64,000 nucleotides of DNA. It comes from Mansonella perstans (taxonomy: Eukaryota; Nematoda; Chromadorea; Rhabditida; Onchocercidae). The notes beneath the pieces were generated by a model that saw only the letters and a program-made list of their open reading frames with translations, had not been told where the DNA came from and ran no database searches. Positions 51,302 through 63,732 of the stretch are shown in pieces. The position numbers and the translations under genes are program-made. Position 1 is the stretch's first letter. Each line of letters opens with the position of its first letter. The stretch covers positions 248,001 to 312,000 of the forward strand of contig JBAMDO010000030.1 of the NCBI GenBank assembly GCA_037074765.1, written 5' to 3'.

Positions 51302-53123
51302 ATGGTGCCGGAATGTTACAAGAATCAGCAACATCCCGCAGACACGCCAAAAAGCTGTGCTGATGGATCAGGAAAAACGTGTGAAGATGTTGAGGTAAAA
51401 ATAGTTGCAATGAAGCTCATCTAGTCTTGTCTAAGATATGGTCATTGCATCAGTCACTATGTGAAAAAGAATAGACATATTTTCAGGAAGTGTTCCTTGT
51501 CCCAAAACAAAGTAATGCATTGTCTCCGGTAAGAAATGACCGGCAAAAATATCAGCGTTTTCGCAACAAACAATATCTTTGCGATATATGTGAAAGTGCT
51601 TTCACCCTGAAACACAACATACAAACTCATTTGTTGCTTTATCATCCCAATAATGAAGTTTACGCGAAGCGCAAACGTGGCAGACGATATAGATGTTTGA
51701 AATGTAATGCGGTACGTGGCCACAATACGTTATGAGCATACTTCGAACGTGATGATCAGTTTGTCAGCAGTGTGAGATGGGAAACTAATTTCGATTCATG
51801 TGTTTTGACACGTGACACAAATTGACACAAATTTTGGCACAAATTCGTTAGATTTGTACTGTTGCAACAGTTTCACCATATTTCCTTCTTTATTTAGAAT
51901 ACTTTATTTGAAAATATCAATAATTATGAGTAGGTTTCACATATGGTATATTCTTACAAATATTCGGAAAAATGCCAAACTTAGATGAAATAGATTTAAG
52001 GTTTTTTTTTCAATCGAGAATCAGTTATATTTGAAAATTCATAGATATTGTAGTTATTTCGAACCTTTGCTGCTGTTCGAAAGCATCAAAAACGACAACA
52101 CGAAGTACGCATGCGACCGAAATGTGACACTTGTCAAAAAGAATTTCCAACTACTTCGCTACTGCGCGAACACATGACAGTAATACACTTGTTCGTTTCC
52201 TTTCGATTCTTGCTGATCGGAAAGCATTCCGCGAGTAGATTACGCTTTAGAAGCATAGGACGAAAAATAGTCTAGTCCACCCATCCACAACCACTTTAGT
52301 TCATTGCTTTCACAATATTTAAATACGTGTTTAGAAATTTACGTCCATTTAAATGCCCAAAATGTCCGGCAGTATTTGGTCGACAGGGATGTTTACGGCG
52401 GCACGATCTGATGCGGCATTTGAACTACATGTACATGTGTCCATATAAACACTGCACTCACGCCGGTTTCAAGTGTTCCAAAGTAATATAGGCTAAACTT
52501 TTGTTTTCGCTCCATCAATTGCAGATTTGTGATCTTTTCACAAATGAAATATCTTCTTAAAACATTAGCTATTACTAACTTGCTATAAATGCAAGACAAT
52601 CATGCAAAAAAATTTGCTGAACTTTGCTTTTTTAATTGCATTTTACAGGCTTTGGCAGCTCATGTTCGTTCTGTCCACACTCACATTCGACCGTACGTTT
52701 TTCTTTCATCCAATAATTTTCAAATTTAGCCATTTAAAGAGCTGAATTGGTTGTTGTCATTGTCAAGAATGAATTCATCATTATCTTCAGTCATGGCATA
52801 TTTTGCTAGCAAAATATCTTAGTTTCATTTATCAGTGATTCATCTGATCGGTTGCTCATCTTATCGGACAGTAACAGCCTGAATTTCTCTTTGCAATTTC
52901 CTCATAACTCTATTGTGTCCGTCAATATTCACGTGTGTAATTCATTATCATTTCAAGATATAAATGTGAGAAATGCGAGAAGCGATTCGTACGGCGGAAT
53001 GATTTGCGAGTCCATTTGGACATTCATAACACAGAATGCAAGTACGCCTGTCCAATCTGCGAACAAATGTTTCAACGCCGAATACATTTTCAAAAGCATA
53101 CAAAAAAGTGTCACACAAATTAA
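51302..53123 (+). CDS. Seven-finger C2H2 zinc-finger protein
   Basis: Exons: 51302-51394, 51487-51711, 52054-52190, 52335-52482, 52649-52692 and 52958-53123 (TAA). Phases match, giving 270 residues from ATG 51302; a further 5' exon is possible. Fingers in order: CDICESAFTLKHNIQTH; CLKCNALFRTFAAVRKH, which is split by an intron after CNA; CDTCQKEFPTTSLLREH; CPKCPAVFGRQGCLRRH; an odd CPYKHCTHAGFKCSKALAAH; CEKCEKRFVRRNDLRVH; and CPICEQMFQRRIHFQKH. A basic stretch, AKRKRGRR, sits between fingers 1 and 2. This is probably a DNA-binding nuclear protein. It lies downstream of and on the same strand as the BTB zinc-finger gene, but its fingers are not obvious copies of that gene's. Specific orthology is not recognised. 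Confidence 0.8.
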
Positions 53124-55609
53124 GATTAATGTCAAGGATGCAAAGTGTTACCCTTCTCTGTAATGTTTTTTTTTGAATTTCATTGATAAAATTTCAGCCT
53201 TGAAAGCTTTTCCTCCAACAAAGAGCTTCAACGATGCTACCATAAATATATGTAGCATCATCCATCTCTACATTCTCTTGTTTAGAATCAATACACGGTT
53301 GGACTTAAGCTAATCACGTGCAATTCACTTACTGATCGAACTGTCGATTTAACTGACCAACATTATAACTGAGGACAGTTATGAGGTGTTCAATTCAAAT
53401 CAGACGACACACGCATTCATTTTTTAACAATACTCGTTCAAGCACTTTCTAATGATCAACGGAGCTCTGACAGGATTTGGTCACATTTTCAAGCCATATT
53501 CAAAGTTTTGAATTTAAAAACTTTTTAGTTTTCAATTTCTTTCTCTCCTTATTCCAATTTAGCTGAGCATCATTTGCAGTTTGTGTATTTTTAAACATCG
53601 AAAGCATATCCCTGCTTTTAAAAAATGATACATTCTGAGACAAAGTCGGAAGCATGATCTTAAATGGCAATCATTAGTGCCAGCACTAAATGCCATCCGT
53701 TATGTTCAAAAAAGAATTGAATTCTGGCGGTAGATAGTTGCAACATTTCGTGAAATTTCACGCTCCTTCCGCAACAGTTATAATTGCAATCAGCTAGTCT
53801 TGTAACCTTCTACTTAAAGAACAAATATGGATCGGATGACTTTAAATCTAATTTATATTATAAATGCAAAATTTTTGACCTTATTTATCTTAGCTGTTTT
53901 AACTTACATAGCCCCACGACAGTAATCGAGTGAACATCTGAACGTTTTGATGGTAGCCAAAAATTAGTTAAGTATATGTCACAAGTAAAAATTGACCTGC
54001 TCGTCGAACATTTCAAATTTCAAAACAACGCGGATTATGAACGATGCATTTAAAACAAAGTAATGAATGCACTGATCGAAAACTAAATTCGAAATATTAT
54101 TGAAAACATTAATTGAAAAGGTGAACTAAAGAGCCGGAAAAACCTTATTTTTATTTTCTTCATATTGATGAGTCTTCCTTGTCTTACCATTATAGTAGAC
54201 TGAGAATTCCATCTATGAATTGGACAATGTTTAGCTATAAGCTGTTTTGCATTTAACTAACTCCAATTCTGGTTATTGCAGTTGAAATTGTTCATGAGCA
54301 AAACAGGAAAGGAATTAAAAAGGTGTGTGTTATTCGGTGCAATTGCAGTAGAAGTTTGCAAACTATAGAATGTTGACAGAGGACATTCAAATAATTTAAT
54401 GCAACTTCATCAATCCTTGAGCTTGCCGAATTTTATGTGAATTTGGCACTGAATCTTATCATCGAAGAGCTTTCTTTTGGATTTGGATACTTATTGCCTC
54501 AAATCCCATCCATTTTCATCAAATGGCTAACTGTCACTCTATTGTGACATACAAAAGAGAAATAATTAATTTAGAGTGCTTCCTTTATAGTAAAATCGTG
54601 GTTTCTTAAACTGAAGATTGTTTCAATAGTTAACTTTGAATAGTAGCACGATTAGACTGATAATAGTAATTGTAATTATGATAACGTTATTAACGGTGAT
54701 TACATCAAAAATTCTCGAAGCAAAAAATGTCAATAAAGGATTGTAATACAAACGAGCAATTCCTACATATAACAGTATAACAACTAATAATTCTCTTTAT
54801 GCTCTGTTTTCCAATCAGTGGAAATTTCGATTGCTAAAGCACTAAAGCTCTGTTCTCATCATCTGAATGACATTTCTATTTACTTGACCTTTAACCCTCT
54901 ATTGTTTAAACCTTGAAATTCAGGCTGCAGACAGGAAAAGAAAGCAAAACAAAACAATCAAAAGACTCAGGTCCATGAAGCTCCGTAAAGTCTTGGTTAT
55001 CACTGCGATTTTCGAAATAATGATCACAAATCAACTCTGTTTCAGCATCCTAGAGACATCCCACTCGACAGAACCCGGAAATATTTCCCGGAAAAATCGA
55101 ACAAAAGGTTATTCCTTTCTGTTCACACCTCTTTGTCTCTCTCGAATTCTGTTGAATTGACCTGACATTGAATGCATAAGTGAAAGTTTCCCGAGTCAAA
55201 TTATCGATGCCATTGTTGAATTTGACAGAAAGTACTCAAACCATAATATCCGTCGAAATTTCAGCTTTAAATGAACGTTGGGATATCGGGCTGATCCTGG
55301 TTGATTTTTTCAAATATTAGGAAATCTCAAATTCCGGTATTTTATTGAGTCATTACCGACCACGTCACCAGTCAGAACTCTACCCCTTCCTAACAGTAGA
55401 AGCGGGCAAACCAATAGGCATTATTTCAGGATTCCACAAATAAGCAAATTCGGTATTCTTTATTACCACTCTACATCACATCTAACATAATGTACTTGAA
55501 GTACTGAAGCCATCCGTGTTAGATCACAATGACAGCGCAGTGATGTGCTGTATGGGTCATTGGTCAAATGAATCTATTAAATGTACACAATGCATGATTT
55601 GGCGCAAGA

Positions 55610-55860
55610 GATGACAAGGTTCCAGATAGACGAGCCAAATACTGACAGGCAGAATAAAACAGGAAGACTGGGAGATCCCATTGCTTCCCATGATTTGACA
55701 CAAGGGATGACAAGGTCCCAGACAGACGAGCCAAGTACTGATAGGAGAATAAAACAGGAAGACTGGGAGATCCCATTGCTTCCCATGATTTGACACAAGG
55801 GATGACAAGGTCCCAGACAGACGAGCCAAGTACTGATAGGAGAATAAAACAGGAAGATTG
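55610..55860. repeat. ~95-bp tandem repeat, about 2.7 copies
   Basis: Copies begin GATGACAAGG at 55610, 55706 and 55801, spaced 96 and 95 bases. Each contains AGACGAGCCAA, AATAAAACAGGAAGACTGGG and CCCATTGCTTCCCATGATTT. The second and third copies are nearly identical. Repetitive open frames across this stretch on both strands follow from the repeat and are not treated as genes. Confidence 0.9.
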
Positions 55861-56946
55861 GGAATCTATCGAAGTGAATTTTTATGAACTGGCTTGAGTG
55901 GATGACATGGGGGATCACTAGAAGAAATAAGGCAAGAGATGATTTTTGAAAACTAAAAATTTTAAATGAAAATTTCATTAACACATAAATGTTGATAATA
56001 ATAACTTTTTCCTGGATTTTCTCTATTATTAGTATTTTTACTGACTTGAGCTCTTCCTGTTCTTTTCTTGATCATTGTTTTCTCCCAGGATTAGGCCAAT
56101 GACCTTTCACCCCGCTCACTTCATTTTCAGATTGGTCCAACTGAAAATTCACTTTTATGCGCTCTTTTTTCCATTTTCAAGCAGCGCGCCTTTTTCATGG
56201 CACCCTCAAACTTCATATCGGCTCGTTATAATGTAGCGATATTCCTCGATATAACAGCGGGATACGGTAGCGTGTTTAGGATCGAGTTTTCGAAGACTGG
56301 TTTCATTTGCTTCTGGGGGGTTCGGTGGTTCTGGTTGCGAGTTGCGAGTTTAGTGTGGGGCGTTGTTGTCTGATAATACTGGTAGTATCACGTGTGATAA
56401 CACGTAGGGAGTGGCGTGAAATCAACGTAGCTGCAAATCGATGCAAACAGAGCAACAATCGTCTGAGACTGCGTGTTCTTTCTAAAAAGTTCTAACTCAT
56501 TGCATCGAACCAACGTACCGTACCATCCGGAAATATCTGCTTTTCCTGTAATTGCGTGTCAGCTGTGCCCACACGCACACACGCATATACCATACGCTCA
56601 CAACTCTGCATTACGTGTTTACAGTGAATATGTAAGTAATGTTTATTCGCTTTTTTGTTATTTCATCTTGATTCTGAAATTAAGGGAAGAAGAGATTTTA
56701 AATGAGATCTAAGATGTGATTTTTAGAGAATAGACGGCTGGATACATGCAGATTTTTTTTATTTTCTCATTTCGGCTCAAGTGTTACGTGAGCGGGTTTG
56801 ATTCAATATTTTACGTGTAGTACGATATTAAATCTCTCTGTACAGTCAGATGGTAAGATGAAATCTGTGATGAATATGGTGTATTAGTATTAATATATTA
56901 CGAAAGATTGATTATGTGCGATTCGCCAAGTAATATTAGCTGGGAG

Positions 56947-57050
56947 CTTGACTTATTGAATAGATCAGATGATTACATAGTCCAGTAACGCATCAACTTG
57001 ACTTACTGAATAGATCAGATGATTACATAATCCAATAGCGCATCAGTTAT
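56947..57050. repeat. ~52-bp direct duplication
   Basis: GCTTGACTTATTGAATAGAT is followed by CAGATGATTACATAGTCCAG and CGCATCA. The block occurs again at once with a few changes (ACTTGACTTACTGAATAGAT, then CAGATGATTACATAATCCAA). Confidence 0.85.
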
Positions 57051-57740
57051 GCGCTGAATGGAATGAATTGTATATTTCAGTCTACCAAGCACTGTTTCGT
57101 TCCTTTTTGCCATATGAATTTTTTTCGCATTGTTCACATAAAAAAAAGAAATTTAATGAAATTTATGCTAGTTTTAAATTCGATGTACATAATGAAGAAG
57201 AAGAATGTCATGTGATGTATTATTCTTCAGCACATTGTGACAGTATAGGTTTTATTAATGGTAGAGTGGTCATTAAACGACTAGTAGAGCGTTTGACAGA
57301 GATAGTTGACGTTTGACACGTTTTACAGAGGATGAGATATGTTGTTGAAATTAGCTTATCCATCATAATCGTAAGAGTATGTAAGATAATTTGATATTAA
57401 AAATGAGTGAGGGTATATGTAGTACTTATGAAATGAAATTTCCAATTCTCATTCTATTATTTCATGTGCAGTCATTCCACTGTCTCCATGCAAATCGTCT
57501 TTAACTTCTTGAATGTCCTTTTTGTTCATTCATCGTCTTGTTAGGATCAACAACTTGTCTTTTTGAATGCAGCCATCTTTGTGTCACCTTTGTAATATGC
57601 TTTGAGACAAGATTGCCGGGTTGGTGAATTTGTCAGCCGATTGATTGAAAATATTTTTTTGCTGAATTCGGAAATCGTGTGCATATTACAAAGCATTTTG
57701 TTGTTTTTAATGCTTATCGTCAAACTACGATTCCAAACCA

Positions 57741-57748
57741 TTTTTCAG
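57741..57748 (+). other. Splice acceptor 25 bases before the eIF5A ATG
   Basis: TTTTTCAG at 57741-57748 is followed by a 25-base leader and the eIF5A ATG at 57774. It is either the end of a 5' UTR intron or a spliced-leader acceptor. Confidence 0.5.
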
Positions 57749-57773
57749 TGCTCTGTGGCTCCCATAGGCCAAG

Positions 57774-59188
57774 ATGGCAGAACACGAACATGATCACGAT
57801 TTTCATACGGGCGATTCTGGTGCTGCTACAACATATCCGAAGCAGTGCTCTGCTCTTCGCAAGAATGAAAATGTTATGCTCAAAGGTCGTCCGTGTAAGG
57901 TAGTTTTTTGATTTATTTAAAGTAGTTAATTAGTTATTTACTTAATTATTTAAAGTAGTTGAGTAATTAATTATCTGATCGCGGTAATATTAATCGAATG
58001 TGAAACAAGGGAGGGCGATATTATAGTTTACTTAGTTAATTTAATTTCAAAGATTTCCAGTATCCGTTAAATGCATCTTTAATTGAGGCTTTTACTAATG
58101 GGAAACAGCTGCTAGATATTTTGCAGTGCAGCTTGAATACTTTTTGTTTCGAATGTTTTAAGGACGATAACTTTATATCTTTCTTTGTAAAAACGGTTTG
58201 GTTTCCTTATTGTAGAGAGTAAATGGCAAAAAAGTAGTTATTAAATGCATTTTAGGAAATCACAACTAAAATAATGTTTTTCCGAATTTTTTCAGATATC
58301 TTTGTCAGTCTTTTGAGGTTTATAACGGAAATGTAACGAGGAAGAAAAGTAGTCAAGTCATGTAGCATGAGATTCCCGCTTCAATGCTGATGACACTAAT
58401 TTATACTCGTTAATGTTGGTTAGATTAGCTCAAAATGATGCATTCAGGTTGTTGAAATGAGTACTTCAAAAACTGGTAAGCATGGACATGCCAAAGTTCA
58501 TCTTGTTGGTTTGGATATTTTTACTGGTAAGAAATTGGAAGATATTTGTCCATCCACTCATAACATGGATGTTCCTGTGGTGAAGCGTAAAGAATATCAG
58601 GTTTATTTATGGTTATTTCTGGTTATTTCCACCAAAATAATAAAAATAACTTTTTTTGCATCGTGCTAAAACATTTGCGTGGCTAACAGTGCAGTAGCCC
58701 GATTAAAAACAGTTGCAGTATGAATGTAATGAAAATGACGCTTGAAAATGTTGGATTGTAGGTATCTGTTATTGTTAATTTCACTAATTGAATTACAATT
58801 GCAGCTTCTATCAATAAATGATGACGGTTATGTGAGCTTGATGGATTTAGATACTTGTGAAACAAAAGATGACTTAAAGTTACCTGAGGGTGATCTGGGA
58901 GAACAGATCAAGCAAGCATATGAAAAAGACGAAAACGGGATATTGGTAAGAGTTTTCGGCTTATTGATCGCCAGATGGAGAAAGTCCGTTTAGACTGGTT
59001 ATCAAGAATTAATAGTTTTGTCCAGCTTCTCTAGTAATGCTTATTATATACATTTACACATAATGTATCGCAAATAAAAAAAACATTTTGCATAAAACTT
59101 AATTAATTTTTAGTGCCTCGTTGTGGCTGCATGCGGTGAGGAGGCCATACTGGGTTATAAGAATATGCCGAACAAGGAAGAGAAATGA
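57774..59188 (+). CDS. eIF5A: Eukaryotic translation initiation factor 5A
   Basis: eIF5A helps ribosomes pass difficult peptide bonds and needs hypusine for activity. Four exons, 57774-57899, 58448-58600, 58805-58945 and 59114-59188 (TGA), are all in phase and give 164 residues, the usual family length. Seen in order: an acidic N-terminus rich in His, Asp and Glu (AEHEHDHDF), [40 protein letters not shown] with the hypusine Lys at about 53 in [28 protein letters not shown], then the OB-fold half with [10 protein letters not shown] and [12 protein letters not shown]. The C-terminus is [12 protein letters not shown]. elegans has two such genes (iff-1, iff-2); which one this matches is not decided. 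Nothing looks damaged. Confidence 0.97.
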
Positions 59189-60713
59189 TGGTGAGGCCTT
59201 TGTTGCTGGATCGGTGCTCAGAATTCAGAAATTCAGAATCGTGTCATGTCATGTTTTCTTTTTGGTTTGAAAACAGAAGTGATCGAAAATGTTACCGTGT
59301 TTAGCTTCTTTTTTTTTGGAAGGGGAAATGTGCATCATCACAGCGATTTGCGACTTGTTCCCAATACCGCGTTGGCGAACTTTTCTATTATTGTTATTCG
59401 TGTCATATCTCTAGTAGTATTAAAATTATTTTTTGTTAATTGTAATCATTTATGATGATTAATTAGTTAATCATTGTGCTTATTATTACTGGGGTTCTGT
59501 GCGTGCATTCTCGCTATACCATACCACATTGTTGCATATGGTTTTTTTGTGCAACGATCTTTCTTTACTATTTTAACTTACCAGTTGAGCTGTAGCAAGG
59601 ACAGTCTTCTTTTCCCTTGCATCTTATCTCCTCTCCTGCTTTTAGATAATATTGGACTACTATTTGGCAATTTTTTCAAAAAAAAATTGTTTTGTTGAAT
59701 AAACTTTGAAGAGAATTTTCCAATTCATTGATTAATTAATCTTTTAGAGGTAGGGAATCATTCAGGTTCAGAAAAAAGTTTAAAGGGTAGGGTTACTTGA
59801 TACATAACAATAGTTTTTTCACAGTTTGCTGCCCGCGATGAAGTTTGCCTGGAGACTGAAAATGCCTTTTGAAAATTTCAAGTTAGTTAGGAAGGCATAT
59901 TCTTCTTAAGGCTTTCTTATTCTATCCAGATATTCTGGAATTATGATGAGATACTTGATAAAATCATTGATGGCAATTGAGAAAAAAACTAACCTTAGTT
60001 TTTCCATAAGTTTTCCCATAAGCGCTAGAAGTAGGAAGTACTGTGGAGTGGTCAAGCCTCTACTTGTATTTCTCTTGTCGATTTTATTAATTAATTAATT
60101 GTTGGTGTCTATTTCGTTTCTCTTAATGAAGTAACAATTTCGGGAATTAATACTCAACCAACTTATATGAGAGTCTAGTAGGAAGTACTGGAAGTGGTAG
60201 CTCCACTGGTAGCTTTACCAAACCACAAAAGCAGAATTGCCGTAGCCATTTCCTAATTTATAACGATGATAACGTCGGGCAGTTCAAGCTATGTAGGTTA
60301 TTGATGTGAAACATGCAGAGAACGTCACTTTAAAGAGAGTACAGTGGTTTCGTAGTTTTGCTTCTACGCTTCCAAGTTTGATTCATTGGAAAGTGTCCTT
60401 AAGTTAATCAATCTTTCGGAATAAAGTGGCCGACAATGTCATAAGTGCAATCATATCCGGCAGATGCATCATATAGACATTAGAATCCCAAAAGGCCAAA
60501 AGTTGATATTCATTGATGAATGTACGTCTTCTGTGGTGTTACTAACCTGAGTCCTACAATTCAATACAGTTATTCCAAGTATGTGATTGTTTTTATGCCA
60601 AGGATATCACAGATATGACAATTTTACTGTCAGGTAGGTCTGTAGGCGAAACTAGCTGAAATAAAACAATGTTTCGGATTTCGGACTGCTCGTTCGCAGT
60701 TATTATTAAATGT

Positions 60714-60799
60714 AAAAATCACGATCATGTATGACCATGAAAATCACGATCATGTACGACCATAAAAATCACGATCATGTACAACCATAAAAATCATCA
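60714..60799. repeat. 25-bp tandem repeat, about 3.4 copies
   Basis: The unit is AAAATCACGATCATGTACGA plus CCATA, repeated three times with single changes, followed by a partial copy AAAATCATCATG. CACGATCATG contains the palindrome CGATCATG/CATGATCG-like core. Confidence 0.9.
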
Positions 60800-61830
60800 T
60801 GCTACATTGCTTCTATTAACAATATGACTGGTTTAACATAACGTGAGATCGCTGTATTTACTTCGCGTAATCCAGACATAACGTCTGAGAATCTTAAAGA
60901 TACCCTCCCGCACTTTGCTAAGAATTCGATCTTGTGAGCAATTAATTTACTATTCGCAAACTATCAAGAGTCTTGAGAAGAAACTATTATAATGATAAAC
61001 TTACCGAGCGAGGTACAAGAGACACTAGTGTGGTTATAAACAAAAGAGAAAGTTTGAAAATTAATTGAAATTTAAAAGAAATTTAAATCAGTGGCGTAAA
61101 ATGATTTTTGCATGAAAAAGGAATCAGAAGATATCTCAGTGCTTTGCCGCTTCAGAAAACGAAGCATCATCATTTTATTCACAGATACAAGCTGACCTTC
61201 CGCCCTGTGGCAAATCATTTGGCTTCCTCTTTCACTCTCTTCAATATGCAGCGTGAGATGTGCAAACTTTAGAAGCAGATTCTGAGATCATATACGTGAA
61301 CTGACCAACGTGTCACTTAGTAAAAGAAGGACAAACACCAACTATGAAGCTCCCAAAGTTTCAGAATCTGCATACTGATGAAATTCACGTCACTTCTTTG
61401 AACAGTAGCTATCGCTAGTAACATTTTAATTTTACAAAATAGTACTTCTTGCTTTTTATTCTGAATAAGTCAAATATGCCAGACGGTCTGGTGGCTGTTT
61501 GACTTCTAAATCCATTTTGAAATATATGATTCTTGATTACTGTATCAAGCTCAGCATGTCTTTCATTAGATTCCTAGAATAGACAGTAGCTGCTTCTAAA
61601 GAATCGATGATTCCTAGAACATACAGCTGCTGCTTCTACATAGATCGACAAGACTGCTGCATAAAATATGTCTCTTACTTTTATGAAGTACACTTTACCT
61701 TACTACACTATTGTCATCTCATGTGACATTTGGAATGGCGGCAAACGTTTCAACCTCCCCAAACAATACATTTGTATCCATTTGCTACCGGAATTTTTCA
61801 TCTTTTTTCAACGAAATCATGGAAAAAGCC

Positions 61831-62019
61831 TTCAGAGATGCGATATATTTTCTAATAGTCTTCAGAGATGCGATATATTTTCTAATAGTCTTCAGAGATG
61901 CGGTATATTTCTGATAGTCCTCACAGATGCGGTATATTTTCTGACAGTATTCTGATAGTCCTCAGAGATGCAATATACTTTATGATAGTCTTCAGAAATG
62001 CGGTATATTTTCTAATAGC
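61831..62019. repeat. 30-bp tandem repeat, about six copies
   Basis: The unit is TTCAGAGATGCGATATATTT plus TCTAATAGTC. The first two copies are almost identical; later copies vary (CGGTATATT, CAATATACT) and one has an extra 14-base piece (CTGACAGTATTCTG). The period of 30 keeps one reading frame open, which explains the repetitive open frames there. Confidence 0.9.
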
Positions 62020-63359
62020 TCAACATCATTACACTTCACGTACTGCAGTGCTTACAAATTATGTTAGTTACCAATTTTTTACAGAAATCAGCAGAAAGCT
62101 GTCACGTCAAAGCTGTCACGCATTATCACAAAGCTATCACACATCATCGAAAGCTGTCTGTCACGCATCATCGAGTAACCTGCATGTGGAGTCATTTCAT
62201 CGTCTTGGCTTCACGATATATTTTTCATACTGTAATAATACTTCTACTGGTTCGTCAAATAAACAAATAATCAAATAATCTATACTTTGCTCGGTTCACG
62301 GAAAAATCTGATCATTTTTTTTTTTCCTCTTCAAAACTGATACCTTGAATTCTGAATCCCTAAGAAGAAGCGGAATGCATGAAAGAGAAAACCAAAAATA
62401 AAAAATCTCTGTAACAATGATCCATAGAAGTTCCCAATGGAGTGACTGAATTTTGGATTTGAAACGCCTCCTGAGCGTCAGGAAAATCGTATAATCACTT
62501 CAGGATTTAAGAATTCAAGCGATATGTAACGGATACGACAAACTTCATGGAAGCTGAATGCACTCTTTAATCATTAACATCAAAGTTTTCCTCATAATTA
62601 ATTAATACTAATATTTATTTTCTTGGCTGAATAAATTTGGCTCGATAAAAATGCCTGGAGACTATATGATAGATAGGGAGGCTTCAAACGATCAGAAATT
62701 TCCCTTATGACTACAACAGGTAAACAAATAAACATCTCAGAGGACAAGAAACAGTTCCTCTACCAACACCTCACTTCAGCATCTTCAGACTTCTTCCAAC
62801 ACTGACAATGTAAGCAAAGAAAACCGAGTAGTCATTGTCACCTAACGAGATTGATTGCTTTTGTTTTTGCTTTGATGACAAAAGTGCAAAAGTGAGAGTC
62901 TCAGGAAGTGTTGGGAAAAACAGAGGAAGTAGTGGAGGCAATGGAGGTGAAGTAGAAGTTACCAGTGTTTGGGTGCAATTTCTCAGAAGATATTCCAAAT
63001 GTTGAGTTAAAAGAAAAGTAAAACTTAACTATTAGCAATTTGCTTCATTTGATTTTTTCTAGAATTTGTACATTTAGTATTATTTGTTTATCTATTACTG
63101 TATTATTGATGCAAATGTACTTCTTGAAGAGCATTAGTTCATTTCTGAAGATACATATGTTGTATTTATTAGAGCACTTATTTATTCATTTAGTATTCAG
63201 TATGAGATATATGCACTCAATAAAATAAAAATATTATTTTCTACGATTAAGTGACTAAGTTTAAGTTTAACGAGAATAATTCTGATTAAAAGTTTAACGG
63301 AATAATCAACTGAGGTCACTAATGCACTAGCTGTACTTTAAAGCGGAGATCGATTGATG

Positions 63360-63718
63360 GCTATATTATCCTGGATGAAAATCAGTTAAAGATTAAGTCT
63401 TGTTCAAGACGAGAAGGGGATTCTGATTAACTGCAGTTATAAGCTTGGCTATATAATCCTGGAGCAAGACCATCAATTAAGGATTTCTTGCTTATTCAAG
63501 TCGAGAAGAGAATTCTGATACAAATTAATTGCAATTGTAAGCATATTTGCTTTTTGCAGGACTATATTATCTTGGATGATTAAGAATTTCTCGTTCATGA
63601 CGAGAAGGGGATTCTGATTAACTGCAGTTATAAGCTTGGCTATATTATCTTGGATGAAGACCATCGATTAAGGATTTCTCGTTGATACAAATTAACTGCA
63701 ATTATAAACTTTTTGCAG
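63360..63718. repeat. Degenerate ~95-bp repeat leading into the MRG-like gene
   Basis: Blocks such as GATTCTGATTAACTGCAGTT, ATAAGCTTGGCTATATTATC and AAGGATTTCTCGTT recur from about 63360, 63420, 63510 and 63609 with indels. Two copies also carry TTTTTGCAGGA. The last of these supplies the splice acceptor used just before the MRG-like ATG. Confidence 0.75.
63711..63718 (+). other. Splice acceptor before the MRG-like ATG
   Basis: TTTTGCAG at 63711-63718 precedes a 14-base leader and the ATG at 63733. No upstream coding exon is visible, so this is a 5' UTR intron end or a spliced-leader site. Confidence 0.45.
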
Positions 63719-63732
63719 GAATCACAAGACAT

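Larger units (their letters stand above)
53124..57740. other. Long region without a firm gene, 5' side of eIF5A
   Basis: About 4.6 kb. An ATG at 54975 opens a 61-codon frame with a signal-peptide-like start (MKLRKVLVITAIFEIMI) and a donor-like AAAAG|GTTATT near 55107; no partner exon was found. At 57070-57079 an acceptor (ATATTTCAG) precedes an open frame to 57316 containing NEEEECHVMYYSS and GRVVIKRLVERL. It could be an exon or 5' UTR. Tandem repeats at 55610-55860 and 56947-57050 are listed separately. Confidence 0.45.
59189..63710. other. Long intergenic region rich in tandem repeats
   Basis: No supported gene in about 4.5 kb. It carries the repeat arrays listed at 60714-60799, 61831-62019 and 63360-63718, and a looser run of AAAGCTGTCACG-like words at 62098-62172. 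Open frames at 61668-62278 arise from the 30-bp array. Confidence 0.6.

Noticed and set aside
54975..55160. Possible secreted peptide first exon
   Set aside because: Signal-like start and a donor-like site are present, but no downstream exon in phase was found.
55557..55984. Overlapping minus-strand open frames of 70-135 codons
   Set aside because: They are translations of the 95-bp repeat in different frames.
61668..62278. Three overlapping open frames of 67-126 codons
   Set aside because: They follow from the 30-bp array, whose length is a multiple of three. Repetitive peptides, no start context or splice structure.
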